From Daphnia carinata (taxonomy: Eukaryota > Arthropoda > Branchiopoda > Diplostraca > Daphniidae), in assembly GCF_022539665.2 (NCBI RefSeq), contig NC_081340.1:1674001-1738000 (forward strand): a stretch of 64,000 nucleotides of DNA, in the 5' to 3' direction. The position numbers and the translations under genes are program-made. The notes under the pieces are model-generated. The model was given only the letters and a program-made list of their open reading frames with translations. It searched no databases and had not been told where the DNA came from. Positions within the stretch are counted from its first letter, which is position 1, and each line of letters begins with the position of its first letter. This document shows positions 13,204 through 33,209 of this stretch, in pieces.

Positions 13204-14398
13204 TTTTTTAAATTAAAAGGCTAGCCACAACTAACTTTTACGTATATTAAAATCTTAGAAACAGAAAGACTGCTTGCAATAAAAACCGAAAAAATACTTT
13301 GTAGTTGTCAGAGCTAGCTATCTAATTGTTCTTTTTTTTACGGCAGCCGATCTATGACTTCCCGCCAGTAGTGAATAACAACATTGCCACATAAAACTTT
13401 ACAAATGTGGGTCCTACGTTATTCATTATTATTAACTAGGACACCATTTCCTACCATTTTACCATAGATGATTTTACTATTGCAAAATAATTGTTCTAAT
13501 TTAGAGGGAGCTTAAACTGACGGGGTAGCGAAAAACAAGCACTATTCATTTTAATACCAAAACAACGAACGCGAAATTAGAAGTCTCCAGTAAATATCAA
13601 GTAACAGCCTGGTAAAAACAGGTGCTATGAATAAGAAATATTCGGGTTAAGTTAGAAAAATTCCAATTTCTCTGTTAACTAAACAAATTTCATTAAATTA
13701 GCCGCATCGATAAATTTTTTTTATCATAGTAAAAAAACAGTTTAAAAAATCGGCGCGCACATCCTCCGTCCTTGTGAGTAGCGCCATTTCTAATTTTCTG
13801 GTCGTAGAGTCGTAGCCTCGGGCACTAGCAGACAACATTCGTAAATTTTTTCAGAAGCGGCAATGTGGCGATACAAACAAACATGAATAAAATCAATAAA
13901 CGAACGTGTTCTCCTTGGATTTCCAGAATCTCTGTCTCTCGTCAAGCTCATGGGATGACTTGGCTAAAAGTGGTTTGTTATTTCACGTTACATTAAATTT
14001 CAAATTGTCTGATTTTAACTAGATCGTCTACTTTAATAAGGAGTGTTATGTGTGATAGGAAGTCATAGTTTTATTTATATTTGTCTGTGAACGATCTTCT
14101 TGCGCAGGTTACGTTTTTTATCCAAGACATTCACGAAAACAAAAAAAAACTTCTCTAGGCTATTAACCATATTAGATCAGTGTCCAGATGGTAAAACCTG
14201 CCTCTCTTATGTTTACAAAATTAAGATTATTCAAGAGTTACCATTGATCTGAAAGTTCTGCCTTTATATTTATTTGATAAACCATGTGAAACTAAAAATA
14301 GAAATTAGCTAAACAATTTCTTTCTTTTTCTCAGGATAAGATGTTTTCCCAAAACATCCCATTTGTTCACTGACAGCACATCAGTCGAAAACCATAAA
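13204..14398. other. Shared upstream region of WDHD1 and NALCN
   Basis: About 1.2 kb between divergent start codons. It should contain both promoters and a non-coding first part of NALCN: an acceptor-like TTTTTCTCAG near 14326-14335 suggests that the NALCN leader is spliced. No coding signal or RNA gene was seen. Confidence 0.55.
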
Positions 14399-21812
<7,414 letters not shown>

Positions 21813-22150
21813 TTATTTAAACCCAGATATTATCTTCCATATTGCATCTACAAAGCCGCACATGATTCCAGAGAACAAATCACTCAAAATTCTAGTCCCG
21901 GCGTCTGTGCCAAAGCTATTGTTTGTTTATAGATCATAGATCTAAATTTCTGTATTCTAAACAAAAATGTGAAAATCTTCCGTGTAACCTGAATCTCTTC
22001 CGAAGATAAGTTCCATCGTTTCGTTAAAATTTATTGTTTTCGTCAACGGAGAGTGCATCGTTAACGATATTTATAAGTTGCGCACGTTCATTTGTTCTAG
22101 TCTACCACTGCTTTAAGGAAACACGGTAAAATGTTGCTAGCCCATGCTAG

Positions 22151-22156
22151 AATAAA
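22151..22156 (+). terminator. Candidate polyadenylation signal for NALCN
   Basis: AATAAA lies about 340 bp after the NALCN stop and is the first canonical hexamer I noticed there. Confidence 0.45.
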
Positions 22157-23026
22157 CAGTGTCCTATCAGTTTCACATTTTTGTCAAGTTTTAATGACAT
22201 CCTTTCTTTTACATGAGATCTCTTCATCTTTTTTCCTATGGTAATTTTCTTCCCTGTTTTTGAGAGGCACACAGGCAGAATTTATAAATTCCGCAACCCA
22301 ATATCCGGTACAACTATATTACAAAACCGGTTTGTTAATAATATCATCTGTCACTAAGGGCTTGTTTCATGGTACATGTCAGCACGAGACAAAAAAACGT
22401 TAACATTTACTATAAATAACAGGAAAATAGCATAAAGCGGGACGGATTAAACAAAAAGTCTTTTAAAAATTTTTAATATTTCTTATCATTGTCGTACTTA
22501 CTCATTATTATGCACTAGTTGATGAGATAACCAATGAACAGGAAAAAAAATTGGTGGTTTCGCTCATAGTCTACCAGGTAGACTGATGGGGAAGCCTCTA
22601 GGCAACCCTGCGAGTGGTAGCTTCACATGCCAAATTGCTTAACTTAACCCTGAATCCTTGAATTAAACCATGACTTTAACTCTGAGGGTCTTCTGACTGA
22701 GGCTGGAATGATGACTACGGTTGTAATCACCACGAGCCACACTCCTGTAGGAATTCTTCTCCTTTCCTACACGATGTCTCCTCATCCAGGTATGGCTGCG
22801 ATCATGAGCCATCGAGTTACCAACAGGAGTTCCACGCAAACTCCTGCCTGTCGTTCATCCCTTGCGAGACAAACGGCCGGTTCCAACTAGCAGTTATTCT
22901 CTTTCGAGACCAACTGCCACCGATATTCACCAACCAGCTACACCACCAATGCAATAATTGAAACCTCGGCCTTTTATACCGTATTTTTCGGGTTCAAAAC
23001 AACGTTGACAAAAAACAGCTAGTAAT

Positions 23027-23182
23027 CTCCAGTTTAGCACGTTAAATCTAAATATTATTCTATTACTTTATATTTAACAAATGAACATTATTTGAAATTT
23101 CATGGCCTTTAATTTGATTACGGTAAACCGAGATAAAATTGTAGTATGAATTGATAAAATGTAGAATTGGATGTAACATGTA
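23027..23182 (+). repeat. Dispersed repeat, copy A (upstream of SETDB1)
   Basis: About 156 bp match copy B at 27865-28028 in the same orientation, including TTTAGCACGTTAAATC and TTAACAAATGAACATTATTT. Weaker similarity runs on at both sides: 22993-23026 upstream, and GGTTATGCT with GGAAGCC at about 23219-23241 downstream. No protein or clear terminal inverted repeat is visible. Confidence 0.85.
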
Positions 23183-23457
23183 ACAAGCGATGTTTTCCAT
23201 TGTTCTGTTTTCCTATCATGGGTTATGCTCCACTGGAAGCCTATTCTTGTGTCGTTTGATCTTTTGCTCAAACATAAATTTATTAATAACAGAAGCGAGA
23301 GATCTTCAGGACAAGAAAAGCCTACCCCTGAGATTCGCTTTTGTTAGGTCAGCACACATACAAAAATATTCACGAATTAACTTAAAATTCAAATTCAGCC
23401 ATCAATCCTGAAAACTCGTTATCCAATGGATGAGATCCAGCAAACGATCAACAATAA

Positions 23458-23640
<183 letters not shown>

Positions 23641-23725
23641 TAGGATTTTTTTTTTTTCAATTTTATTTGTTTTATTTTTCTGGTTTTTTTTTTTTAATTT
23701 GCGCGGAGAAAGTCCAAGCAAACAA

Positions 23726-26700
23726 ATGGAAATAGAGAAAGAAAAAGAAAATTCGGGAAAAAATGGAGTACGAGTGAAAATTTGTTCTGCTTGCAATGTG
23801 AAAGGAGACAATCTTGGACTGGCGCCTTATTTTGTGCGTGCTTATTTTAGCCTAGACACTGGCAAATCAAGAAGGGTTTGCAAAAAATGTTTTGAAGAAG
23901 CAGAAAATCATCAAATCGCTTTAGTAAATTTACTGTCTGAGCATAAAAGCATTGTCTCTGGACCTAAGAGACCAAAGAATGGCATCGAAATTATTGATCT
24001 CGATGCTGAGGATGTCAATGCTGAATCTGATGAAGAGCCAGAAGAATGCCCAGAAGAAGTAGAAATAACTGTGGATGTTGAACAATTTGTTGAATCAGTA
24101 ATGGAGAAATACCAATTCAGTAAACAGCTGCAAGATGCATCCATCCATTTGAGTAACAATGACATAGTTAAGTTTATTTATAAGGATCCGATGGTAAATG
24201 ATACATTTTCTTGTTGTAATAATCATTTACAGGAGATAAATGTGCTGTTGCCAAAGAAGAATTCACCAAGCTTGACTTGTCGATTTCAGCTCTTGAGAAT
24301 AACATCACTGCCCTGAGGAAAGAACTGTTTCAACCATACGAACCCATAATTTGCTACGTGGATTCTGTCGATATAGATGAAGAAGGGATAGTGACAAAAC
24401 ACAGTACCACTTTGAGCTCTTCTCCTGCTTCCTTAGAAACAGTGTCAACTTACAAAAAAATAAGAGAACTACCTCCTATTGGAGAATTCATTCATAAGCC
24501 AATTCAAGCTCTGCAAACAGTATATGCAATGAAAATATCTCTTTTGAAACCGTGGTTTAAAGGAACAGTAGTAAAGGTATAAAACAATAATTATTATCTA
24601 CTAGTATGTTTTTCATTTTATGTTATTACCACCGTGTTTTCATTCGTTGCCAGATTAAAGAAAATAAGGAAATGCCTTACGAGATCTGTTTTGAAAATGC
24701 GGCTGATAAACCATCGCGCACCTTCCCTCCAAAATACTTGGCATATGCTGAACCAAGTCCTGTCCAGTTCGCTGTTGGGGCCCGAGTTATAGCTCAGTAC
24801 GTTGGAGAAAAATACGAGATGATGGAACCTTTAGCTTATTACGCTGGCATAATAGCCGAAGAGGCCAAAGCCTTAACTCAACAGCGATATCTCGTGTTTT
24901 TCGATCAAGGATATGCGCAGTATTGCCACCATGAACAGGTGAAAATCTGTATCCAAAGTTTGGTTATGCTATCGAAATCCATTTCTTGTTTACCAATTTT
25001 TGATTTGTTTTGTTTTTAACAACAAACTTATTAGATTATGATGGTATGTCACAGCTCACGAGACGTCTGGCAAGATGTCTATTCGAAATCTCGTGCTTTC
25101 GTGTCGACGTATTTAAAAGGATACCCAGAGCGCGCCATGGTGAAGTTACAACGCGGACAGACTATCAAAACGGAATTGAACGGTTATTGGTTTCGTGGAC
25201 GCGTAGATGCGGTGGATGGCTCTCTGGCCAAAATTTACTTTCCTTCTGAAAAACGTTTTGAATGGATTTATCGAGGATCAACTCGTTTCCGCCATCTGTA
25301 CGACCTGCTTGCCAAAGAAGAAGCCAGGAAAAAGCAAGGAACCACGAGACCCACGAGGCCTACCCATAACATGGTACTTGTACATCAAAAGAAAAATGCC
25401 CCGTATGTGGAGTATACTGGTGGACCAGTGGATGACTTGCATAAACCTTCATCTCCGCCTTTGTTAGCCCTTCAACTGCCATCTGCATCCCAGGAGGTAA
25501 AATTGGAATGGCTCTAAAAAGCTGTGAGAAGTATTTCTTCAATTTTTATTTTTATTTATTTATTTTTTGCTTTAGAACCCAATTCGAGCCGTAGCCCGGA
25601 AAAGCACTACCAAAGTTTTTAAATCGCCTCCTGTTGTATCAGCACAACGACGAACGAGAGAACCAGATGTGGACGATGGCTGTATGAATCGTCAAGTGAA
25701 TCCGTGTAATCAACATATTTATTTCGAGCCACATCAGTGTGGTACCTACTGTGTGAAGGAATACCCATTCGTGGATGGAGAGAACAAAAGTATTTTTATT
25801 TATGTATTTTACTTTATTTTATTTTTTCTCCGAAAATTTTATTATTATTATTTTCTAAAGCAATTGATAAAGGAACGTTTTTCTATTTAGATGTCAATCC
25901 GTTTTCGATTCCAATGCGATGGGGTTGGGCGCGAGAATTAGCTAAACAGCGACAAGGTGAAAGCTCCTTGATTGTATTTTATCGTGCCCCTTGTGGACGC
26001 CGCGTACGAAACCTCGAGGAAGTACACCGGTATCTACGAATCACAGGAAGCGAACTGGGTATCGACCTGTTTTGCTTTGATAGTCTAGTCCAATGCTTCA
26101 AAGAATTCAAACCAAATATTATCTACTGTCAAATCAAAGGTACCATAGACTTCTCAAATGTGCCATTCAGTGGCTTCTTATGTATTTCTGTTTGATCTAG
26201 ACATAAGTTATGGTAAGGAAAATGTTCGGATATCATGTGTCAATTCGATTGACCGTCAAAGTCCGCTTTACGTTGATTACTGCACTGAACGCATTCCCCG
26301 AAAAGGAGTCACAATGAATTTAGATCCCAGCTTTCTCATCTGCTGCGATTGCACGGACGACTGCCAAGACAAAGAAAAATGCCAATGTTGGCAACTCACC
26401 ATAAATGTAACGTCGAAAATGACCTTGCCTTCAAGTTTCTTGATTACTATATAAATAAAAAATAATTCGACAGGCAACTGCCAGAGGCCCTGGTGGAAAG
26501 ATCAATCCCAATGCTGGATATGAATACCGCCGTTTGACGCAAAACTTGGTGACGGGCGTCTATGAATGCAATTCTCGCTGTCGGTGCCAAAAGACGTGTC
26601 TTAACCGCGTGGCTCAAAGGCCTTTACATTTGCGACTACAAGTATTTCCTTTGAGTGTAACATGACATCAAATTACTGTTTAAATGATCTTACGTTCGTT

Positions 26701-27581
26701 TAGCTGTTCCGGACTGTCAAGTGCGGCTGGGGTATTCGCTGTTTAGATGACATTCCAAACGGCCAATTTATCTGCGTATATGTAGGAGAGCTGCTAACTG
26801 ATCAAGATGCAAACGACGATGGAACGCAATTTGGCGACGAATATTTGGCCGATTTGAATTTTATCGAACTAATCGAAAATCAAAAAGATGGCTACGAGAG
26901 TGAATGCTATCAAAGCGATCAACAGAGTTCGGAATCTCAATCATCCACTAGTGGTGCGATTTATTATTGCTTAAGTCTCCTTTCTTTGAAACTTTTACCT
27001 CTAGTCTGTGTATTATTACGGTTTCTATATTTCATTATTTTTTTCATTATAGATGACGACTGGGATGAATCTTCCGACGCTTCCGGTTCGAAAAACTATC
27101 CAGGTGGAAAAAGAGGAGGGAGAAGAGGGCGCCCCAGTAAGATGTCGAAATTGTTATCTCGTACACCAGTGAAACCGATTGACGTTGCTGATGACGGCCA
27201 AGAAGATGGCCAGAAAAATTTTACCCGTACTTTATACGGCCCGATGGAAAAATGTTTTGTTATCGATGCGAGGAACATTGGGAACATTGGTAGATATTTT
27301 AATGTAAGGACCAAAAACAAATTCATTCGTAATTATTTGATTCCATCAGTTTAAAAATGGGTTTTAATTTCCAGCACTCTTGCGAGCCGAATATTTTTGT
27401 GCAAAACATTTTCGTCGACACACAAGATTTGCGTTTTCCATGGGTAGGATTCTTCGCTCAGGAATTCATTCGTGCAGGTACCGAGCTGACGTGGGACTAC
27501 GGTTATCAGATCGACAGTGTGCCTGGCAAAAAGTTGTTTTGCTACTGTGGGGCGAAAAATTGCAGGCGCAGATTGCTTTGA
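23726..27581 (+). CDS. SETDB1: Histone H3K9 methyltransferase SETDB1 (eggless)
   Basis: Nuclear H3 lysine-9 trimethylase that silences transposons and, in flies, germline genes. Eleven exons: 23726-24152, 24233-24576, 24654-24938, 25035-25496, 25576-25789, 25891-26139, 26201-26406, 26474-26641, 26704-26953, 27053-27303 and 27375-27581, about 1020 residues. In order: an N-terminal Cys pair module (CSAC...CKKC), a coiled coil ending at LRKELFQPY, Tudor repeats ([19 protein letters not shown]), a methyl-CpG-binding domain ([20 protein letters not shown]), a Cys-rich pre-SET ([19 protein letters not shown]), a SET domain split by an acidic/basic insert, NHSCEPN (the N ends one exon), WDYGY, and a post-[14 protein letters not shown]. 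Catalytic motifs are intact. The first donor is uncertain: GTAACA at 24153 fits phase, while the longer open frame does not. The ATG at 23726 is preferred over an upstream TTG. Confidence 0.95.
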
Positions 27582-27687
27582 ATAATAAGATGTGATGTGA
27601 CCTCATAACTGGTTCGGCTTATCAAAAGGATTTTTTAAAATCAACTTTCTCTAACGCAGAAACTGTCAAACATTGTGTATTTTTGCA

Positions 27688-27693
27688 AATAAA
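27688..27693 (+). terminator. Candidate polyadenylation signal for SETDB1
   Basis: AATAAA lies 107 bp after the SETDB1 stop; a second AATAAA follows near 27752. Confidence 0.5.
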
Positions 27694-27864
27694 AAAAATG
27701 TGCATGGTGTTTCTGATTTTTTGTGGCTTGCCAGCTCTTTTTTTTTCGACAATAAATACAACACGGTTTTATATTTAAAGTTTTTATTTATTAATTTCTT
27801 GGGTCGGCAAATACTAGAGAATTACGAAAGGCCCGAAGGAGAAAACAACTTTGGCAAAGAAACA

Positions 27865-28028
27865 GGTAGTGATCTCCTGTTTAGCACGTTAAATCAAAAT
27901 ATTATTCTATTACATTATATTTAACAAATGAACATTATTTTGAATTTCATGGCCTTTAATTGTATTACGGTAAGCCTAGATAAAATTGTAGTATTAATTA
28001 ATAAAGTGTATAATTGGACGTAACATGT
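27865..28028 (+). repeat. Dispersed repeat, copy B (downstream of SETDB1)
   Basis: Matches copy A at 23027-23182 in direct orientation. Beyond the shared block this copy has about 100 extra bases, including the hairpin at 28042-28063. Similarity to copy A then resumes near 28153-28177 (GGTTATGCT...GGAAGCC). Confidence 0.85.
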
Positions 28029-28041
28029 GAAAAACCATTTG

Positions 28042-28063
28042 CCCCGATTGGCTGTAATCGGGG
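28042..28063. repeat. GC-rich hairpin in repeat copy B
   Basis: CCCCGATT and AATCGGGG form a perfect 8 bp stem around a 6-base loop. The segment is absent from copy A. Confidence 0.6.
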
Positions 28064-28750
28064 TACCCGCCCCGACTCGGAACAGGAACAGGAACAGCTA
28101 TTGGCTCCTGAACAAACCTTATACCATTGCCGTATCTCTTAATATCAAGCCATTGGTTATGCTGCTCGGAAGCCTTTCAGACTTCCAGTTGCATAGCTGA
28201 TATCGTCAATATAAGTGTTCTGTCATCCTCGACAACAGGTGGCGTGGCCTTCAACAGTGTACTTGTCTATATCACCATGCAGCGCTTAATTCGTCAACAG
28301 ACTTGACGTATCGTCTTAAATATACACAAAAGATAATAAAATTGCTTCAGGCGCGCATAGAGTTTATTATTGTAGTTGGTGCGTTTGCACTAGCTGCCTC
28401 TGCGATGCTAGCGTGTATCTCTTGACATACTATAATCCGATAAGGTGAGTGGGAAACCCATGTACAGTAACTTTGAAAGCTAAACATTCAAATGTAGCCA
28501 AGTAAAATCGCGCTAATGAAAGACAAGGCGAAGTTATAGAATAAAACCATAACATACTCGATATTGAAAGGTACCAAGCATAAGGGAGCGAAAAGCTCAA
28601 AGTCCTTTTTTATGATCAAGACATAAGGGTCAGTTATCTTTTCTGATAGGTTCTTCATGGTTGATATTGTTTTTGCAGTTATACAATCAAATACTGTGAG
28701 TGTTTCAGAAGGTTTATCACATTGGCTGTGACAATTGTGTTATCCACAAC

Positions 28751-30843
28751 ATGACTGTGCATCAACCTGGTCGGTAAATTTTACTTTTAAAATACCACAT
28801 AAATTTATTAAACTAAGTGTTACTATGTAATCACGCAGCTTCCAGAATATTGACCTATCCAGGAGAATATGACAATGTTATTCCTGAAGACATATCTCTA
28901 GCAGAGTACATTCTTAATGAGATTGAAAAATTTGGTGATGATATTTCTTCTGTAGGGAAACATTCTCACTTTTGGAATCTGATTTAGAGTTATCATTTTA
29001 TTTGATTGTTACAGACCAACTCAGAGACCAAGCAGAACATTACCTTCTCACAAATTGTCAATCAAACCAAGGCATTAGCAGCTGGATTACAAATTAAGTT
29101 TGGTGTCCAGCCCAAAGAAAATATTGCCATTGTTCTTCCGAGCTGCTTGGAGTACCCTGTTGCAGTTTTGGGTGTTAACTATTGTGGTGCAGCTGCTACA
29201 CTCATTAATCCCAGTCAAACAATAAGTAATTCAAATGAACATACTAGTTATGTCCTCTTTTTTATTCCTTCTTGTTCTAAGGTGAGCTGAAACATGCAAT
29301 TAAACTTACAAACCCAAAAGTGTGGATTGGGACAGAAGAATTTTCAACGAAGTTTCACGAACTGTTTCCAAATGCCGCGCAACGACCGCCCTTGATTGTT
29401 TTGACGAACAAAGCGGAGCATCCATCAACTTGGGCTGGTTTGTTAGCATTTGGGCAGGGTAAACCTGTTCGACGACCTACCATCAATTCCAAAGAAGATA
29501 CGGCGCTTATCCTGTTTTCAAGCGGAACTACTGGAGTCCCCAAAGGAGTATCTCTGACAAATGCCAACTACATTGCAGCTCGGAGACAAAATGTGTTAGT
29601 TTCAAGCGCAACGACTGATAGTTGAACACTTAGATAACAATTATTATAATTTAGTTTTATTATTTGTAATTTGTTGCTTACGTCTTGCAGGGAGCTCACA
29701 AAAGATATCCCCAAGAATCCCGAAGACCTTAATACTGTTATGCTTCCTCTCTATCATACTTTTGGCATTAGCAGCATTTTTGATAACATGGTCAGAGGAT
29801 TGCGATTTATTCTGGTGCCTCATTTCACTTTCAAGAACATGTTGGAGGCCATTCAAGAATATCGGGTATGAATATTATTTTTTTTTTTCACTAAGATTCT
29901 CTAGAATAAAATACTCATTGAAAACGCAGATTTCAATTATGTCTGTTGTTCCTGCCATCGCTACTCAACTGGTCAAGCAACCAGTCGAGCAACATTATGA
30001 TTTGTCTTCGCTTCGATTGCTTTTCTCCGGCGCGGCTGCCCTCAGCAAAGAAATTCAAGCTGGATTGGTGGAAAAATTTGGATGTTTCGTGTTTCAAGGT
30101 TTCATCTCGTTTATGAAGCATGATTGATTGCCGTTCACGCAAAACTCATTCGTAAATGTGTTTAGGTTACGGAATGACGGAATCAACCCTGCGAACGCAT
30201 AGCAATTTTATTGGCTCCTCTCGTGATGGAAGTATCGGCACCGTAATGCCTTTCTGCGAGTCCATCGTAGTGGATCCTGATACGAACAAAGCTTTGGGCC
30301 CTAACGAAGAAGGTGAAATTTGCGTCAGAGGACCTTTAATTATGAAGGGATACATAGGTGACGACGATGCTACCCAACACACGATCGACTCCCAGGGATG
30401 GCTGCATACTGGTGATATTGGCTATTACGACGAAGATGGATTCTTTTTCATCACGGACCGTATGAAAGAACTCATTAAATACAAGGGATTGCAAGTGTCC
30501 CCAACCGAGCTCGAACAGATCCTGTTGACTCATCCTGGCATTATGGAAGCGGCCGTTGCTCCCGTTCCTGACGAAGCCGCAGGTGAACTACCTCGCGCCT
30601 ATGTCGTCAAAATTCCTGGTTCTACCCTGACTGAAGATGACGTCGTCAAATTTGTGGCTGGTTAGCAATTTCATAATTTACAAATAGCAGGTCCATCTTC
30701 TTCAATGCATTGAATCTCTCATATTAGATAAAGTGAGTCCACACAAGCGGCTACGTGGTGGAGTTGTCTTTATCAAGAGCATCCCCAAAACTGCCACGGG
30801 AAAAATCCTTCGTCGTGAACTGAAGCTCAGCAGTAAGCTCTAA
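28751..30843 (+). CDS. 4-coumarate-CoA ligase-like acyl-CoA ligase with PTS1 (copy 1)
   Basis: Adenylate-forming ligase of the 4CL/luciferase-like group, expected to activate a carboxylic acid to its CoA thioester; the substrate cannot be read from sequence. Eight exons: 28751-28769, 28839-28951, 29015-29225, 29282-29594, 29691-29865, 29930-30098, 30166-30660 and 30728-30843, 536 residues. Motifs: the AMP-binding loop LFSSGTTGVPKGV, LYHTFG, GYGMTES, the hinge region [13 protein letters not shown], and the catalytic Lys in [13 protein letters not shown]. The last three residues are SKL, a classical peroxisomal import signal. It lies tail to tail with a paralogue of the same exon layout. The start ATG is on a 19-base exon supported by phase and a GT donor, so the N-terminus is less sure than the rest. 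Confidence 0.9.
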
Positions 30844-31059
30844 CTATAGGCTCATGTGGGAAAAATACTTGTTATAGTTTCGCGGAGAGGCCTGGAACAT
30901 TTATCTGTAGGGTGTCTAGATGAACCCTAAGTCGGAACAGGAAACATGGGATCAGCAACACCTGTTATAGAGATGGTAACCCTATCCAAACGTATGTTAT
31001 AATCTTATGGAAGTTTGAACTTCTTTATTTGATTAAACTATTCTATTCAATAAGGGAAA

Positions 31060-31065
31060 AATAAA
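31060..31065 (+). terminator. Candidate polyadenylation signal for acyl-CoA ligase copy 1
   Basis: AATAAA lies 217 bp after the stop. It is in the 330 bp between the two convergent ligase genes, which otherwise shows nothing distinctive. Confidence 0.4.
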
Positions 31066-31172
31066 ATATCTAGAAATGATGGCCTGATAAAAAGCAAATT
31101 GCGTCGCTTCCATCACAATATGACGCAGCGCTAATAGAACACCGAGATTTTTTGAGGTTCACAGGTTGCGTG

Positions 31173-33209
31173 TTACAATTTGGAAGAGAGCGCTCTTAGC
31201 TCACGTCGTAAAATTTTTCCGCTTAACAGCTTCGGAATGGCGTCAAGAAAAACGACACCTCCCCGGAGTTTCTTAGAGGGAGAAACTTGACCTGCGCTCA
31301 AAAATTGAAACGTCAAGTTTTATATTCTTTTAGATGCACTAATTTGATTAATTTACCGTCGATGAAACGAATAAGGTCTAATGCAGTAACAGTAGAACCT
31401 GGCCGTTTGACGACGAACGCTCTTGGAAGCTCGCCGGCTACTTCGTCGGGAATCCCGATGACAGCAGCATCAGTCACTTCTGAGTGTGTTAACAGCAAAT
31501 GTTCAAGCTCTGAGGGGGCAACTTGCGTGGCTTTATACTTGATCAGTTCCTTGAGCCGGTCAACCACATAGAAGAAACCATCTTCATCATAATAACCAAT
31601 GTCCCCAGTGTGGAGCCAGTTCTGTGCGTCAATCATAGCGGCGGTAGCTCCCGGATTACCACAGTAGCCCTTCATCACCATTGAACCACGAACGCAGATT
31701 TCGCCCACTTGCTGAGCACCTAGATCTTGTCCGGTATTTTGATCAACGATCTAAATATAAAAAAATATGTGTAACGAGAATAACAAACACATGTAGTTAA
31801 ATAGATTGATCGATCTACCTTTGATTCATAATACGGCATAACCATACCGACGCTTCCGTATTTGCGCTGGCCGGGTGGCATGAAGTGTGTAGCCAAGGTA
31901 CACTCAGTCATCCCGTAGCCTTGAAGGACGTCCCAGTTATACTTACTAATAATCGTTTTTATAATTTCTAAGCTTAAAGGTGCCGCCGAGCTAACAATAG
32001 CTCTTACGGAAGAAAGATCGAAATTGTTTGCAGCCGGATGTTTGGCTAGGAGAACAGCTATAGGAGGCACTAGAGGTATCATTGTTACCTGCCAGTAGAA
32101 AAAGAAACTAAGTTAATACACTGATAAGTGTAATTGAAATTCATTGGGAACCTTATATTTTTGAATTGCACGTAACATGTCCGAGAAGTTAAATTTAGGC
32201 AAAATAATGGCCTTGGCACCAACTGCTAGAGTGGTTAGGACCATAAGACAACCATACTGATGGAACATGGGCAACAGACCAAGATTGACGTCTTTTTCGG
32301 TGTATGGAGACCAAGCTCTGTGGGGTGTATGACAAGATAGAGATCAGTATTCTATTGTATCTTTATTACTGTTAGCCTTACTTGAATTGACACAATGCGG
32401 AGACCACGTTGCGATGAGTAAGCATCACCCCTTTGGGTAAGCCCGTAGTACCGCTCGAGAATGGCATGGTAGCAAGATCTTCAAAGACGTTAACATTTGG
32501 AGGGTCGACGGTCAAGGACTGACCAGACTTAAGGATTGCGTGCCATTGCGAAGCTTCAGTGTTCGAGCTGTCGATGACGACAGCCCTAGTACTATATCCG
32601 GCTTTGCCAAGCTTGGAGAGCATTGGAACAAATTCTGATGTACATATCCAGATGTCTGCATTGTTTATACTAGCCACATGTTCCAGTTCCCCTTAAAGAA
32701 AAAAGAGTTTTAATCCACTGCAAACTTGGTATTATTTGGAAAACTAATACTGACGAAAAGTATAGATTGGATTAACAAATGAAGCAACTGCCCCCAACTG
32801 GTTCACAGCTAGCAGAGTAACTATAAATTCCATGGAATTAGGTATAGCCAATGCAACACATTGTCCATATTTCAAGCCTTGTGAAGCTTGAAGACCTGCT
32901 GCCAAATGGTTTACATCACAGATCAGTTGTCCATAAGTAAGCTCTTCCATGGTACTGACGTTAACCTAAGATGTCAACTGACAATAACTGAGCTTGAAGG
33001 GGAAAAAAATGTATATTACATACCATTGCAATCCTAGATTTCCATTTACTCATTTCATGGAAAAGGTATTGGTTTAGAGAGATGTTAGGAATATAGTCAT
33101 CATATTTGAGGGTACATTTTACAATTTTGCTATCGGGAGCTATTATTTAAAAAATAATCTTAGAACTGTAACATATGGTAAAAACATTTTTTATACCCTT
33201 TTCTGTCAT
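31173..33209 (-). CDS. 4-coumarate-CoA ligase-like acyl-CoA ligase with PTS1 (copy 2)
   Basis: Paralogue of the convergent gene at 28751-30843. Eight exons on the minus strand: 33209-33197, 33139-33024, 32965-32755, 32691-32382, 32317-32152, 32088-31819, 31750-31357 and 31291-31173, 532 residues. Motifs: [56 protein letters not shown], and Lys in SGKILRREL. It also ends in SKL, so peroxisomal import is predicted. The exon count and the tiny first exon match copy 1, but later intron positions differ in part: the exon before the PTS1 exon starts at a different place. Divergence in the acyl-pocket region suggests a different substrate. Function beyond acyl-CoA ligase is unknown. Confidence 0.9.

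Larger units (their letters stand above)
27582..28750. other. Gap between SETDB1 and the first acyl-CoA ligase
   Basis: It contains the SETDB1 3' end, copy B of the dispersed repeat, a GC-rich hairpin at 28042-28063, a short GGAACA tandem at about 28079-28096, and the ligase promoter. No coding frame with domain similarity was seen. Confidence 0.6.

Noticed and set aside
24153-24187. Extension of SETDB1 exon 1 to the donor GTAAATG at 24194
   Set aside because: It gives the wrong phase for the next exon; the donor GTAACA at 24153 joins the coiled coil in frame.
23726-27581. SETDB1 as a retrocopy moved between two repeats
   Set aside because: The gene keeps ten introns, so it did not arise from a spliced transcript.
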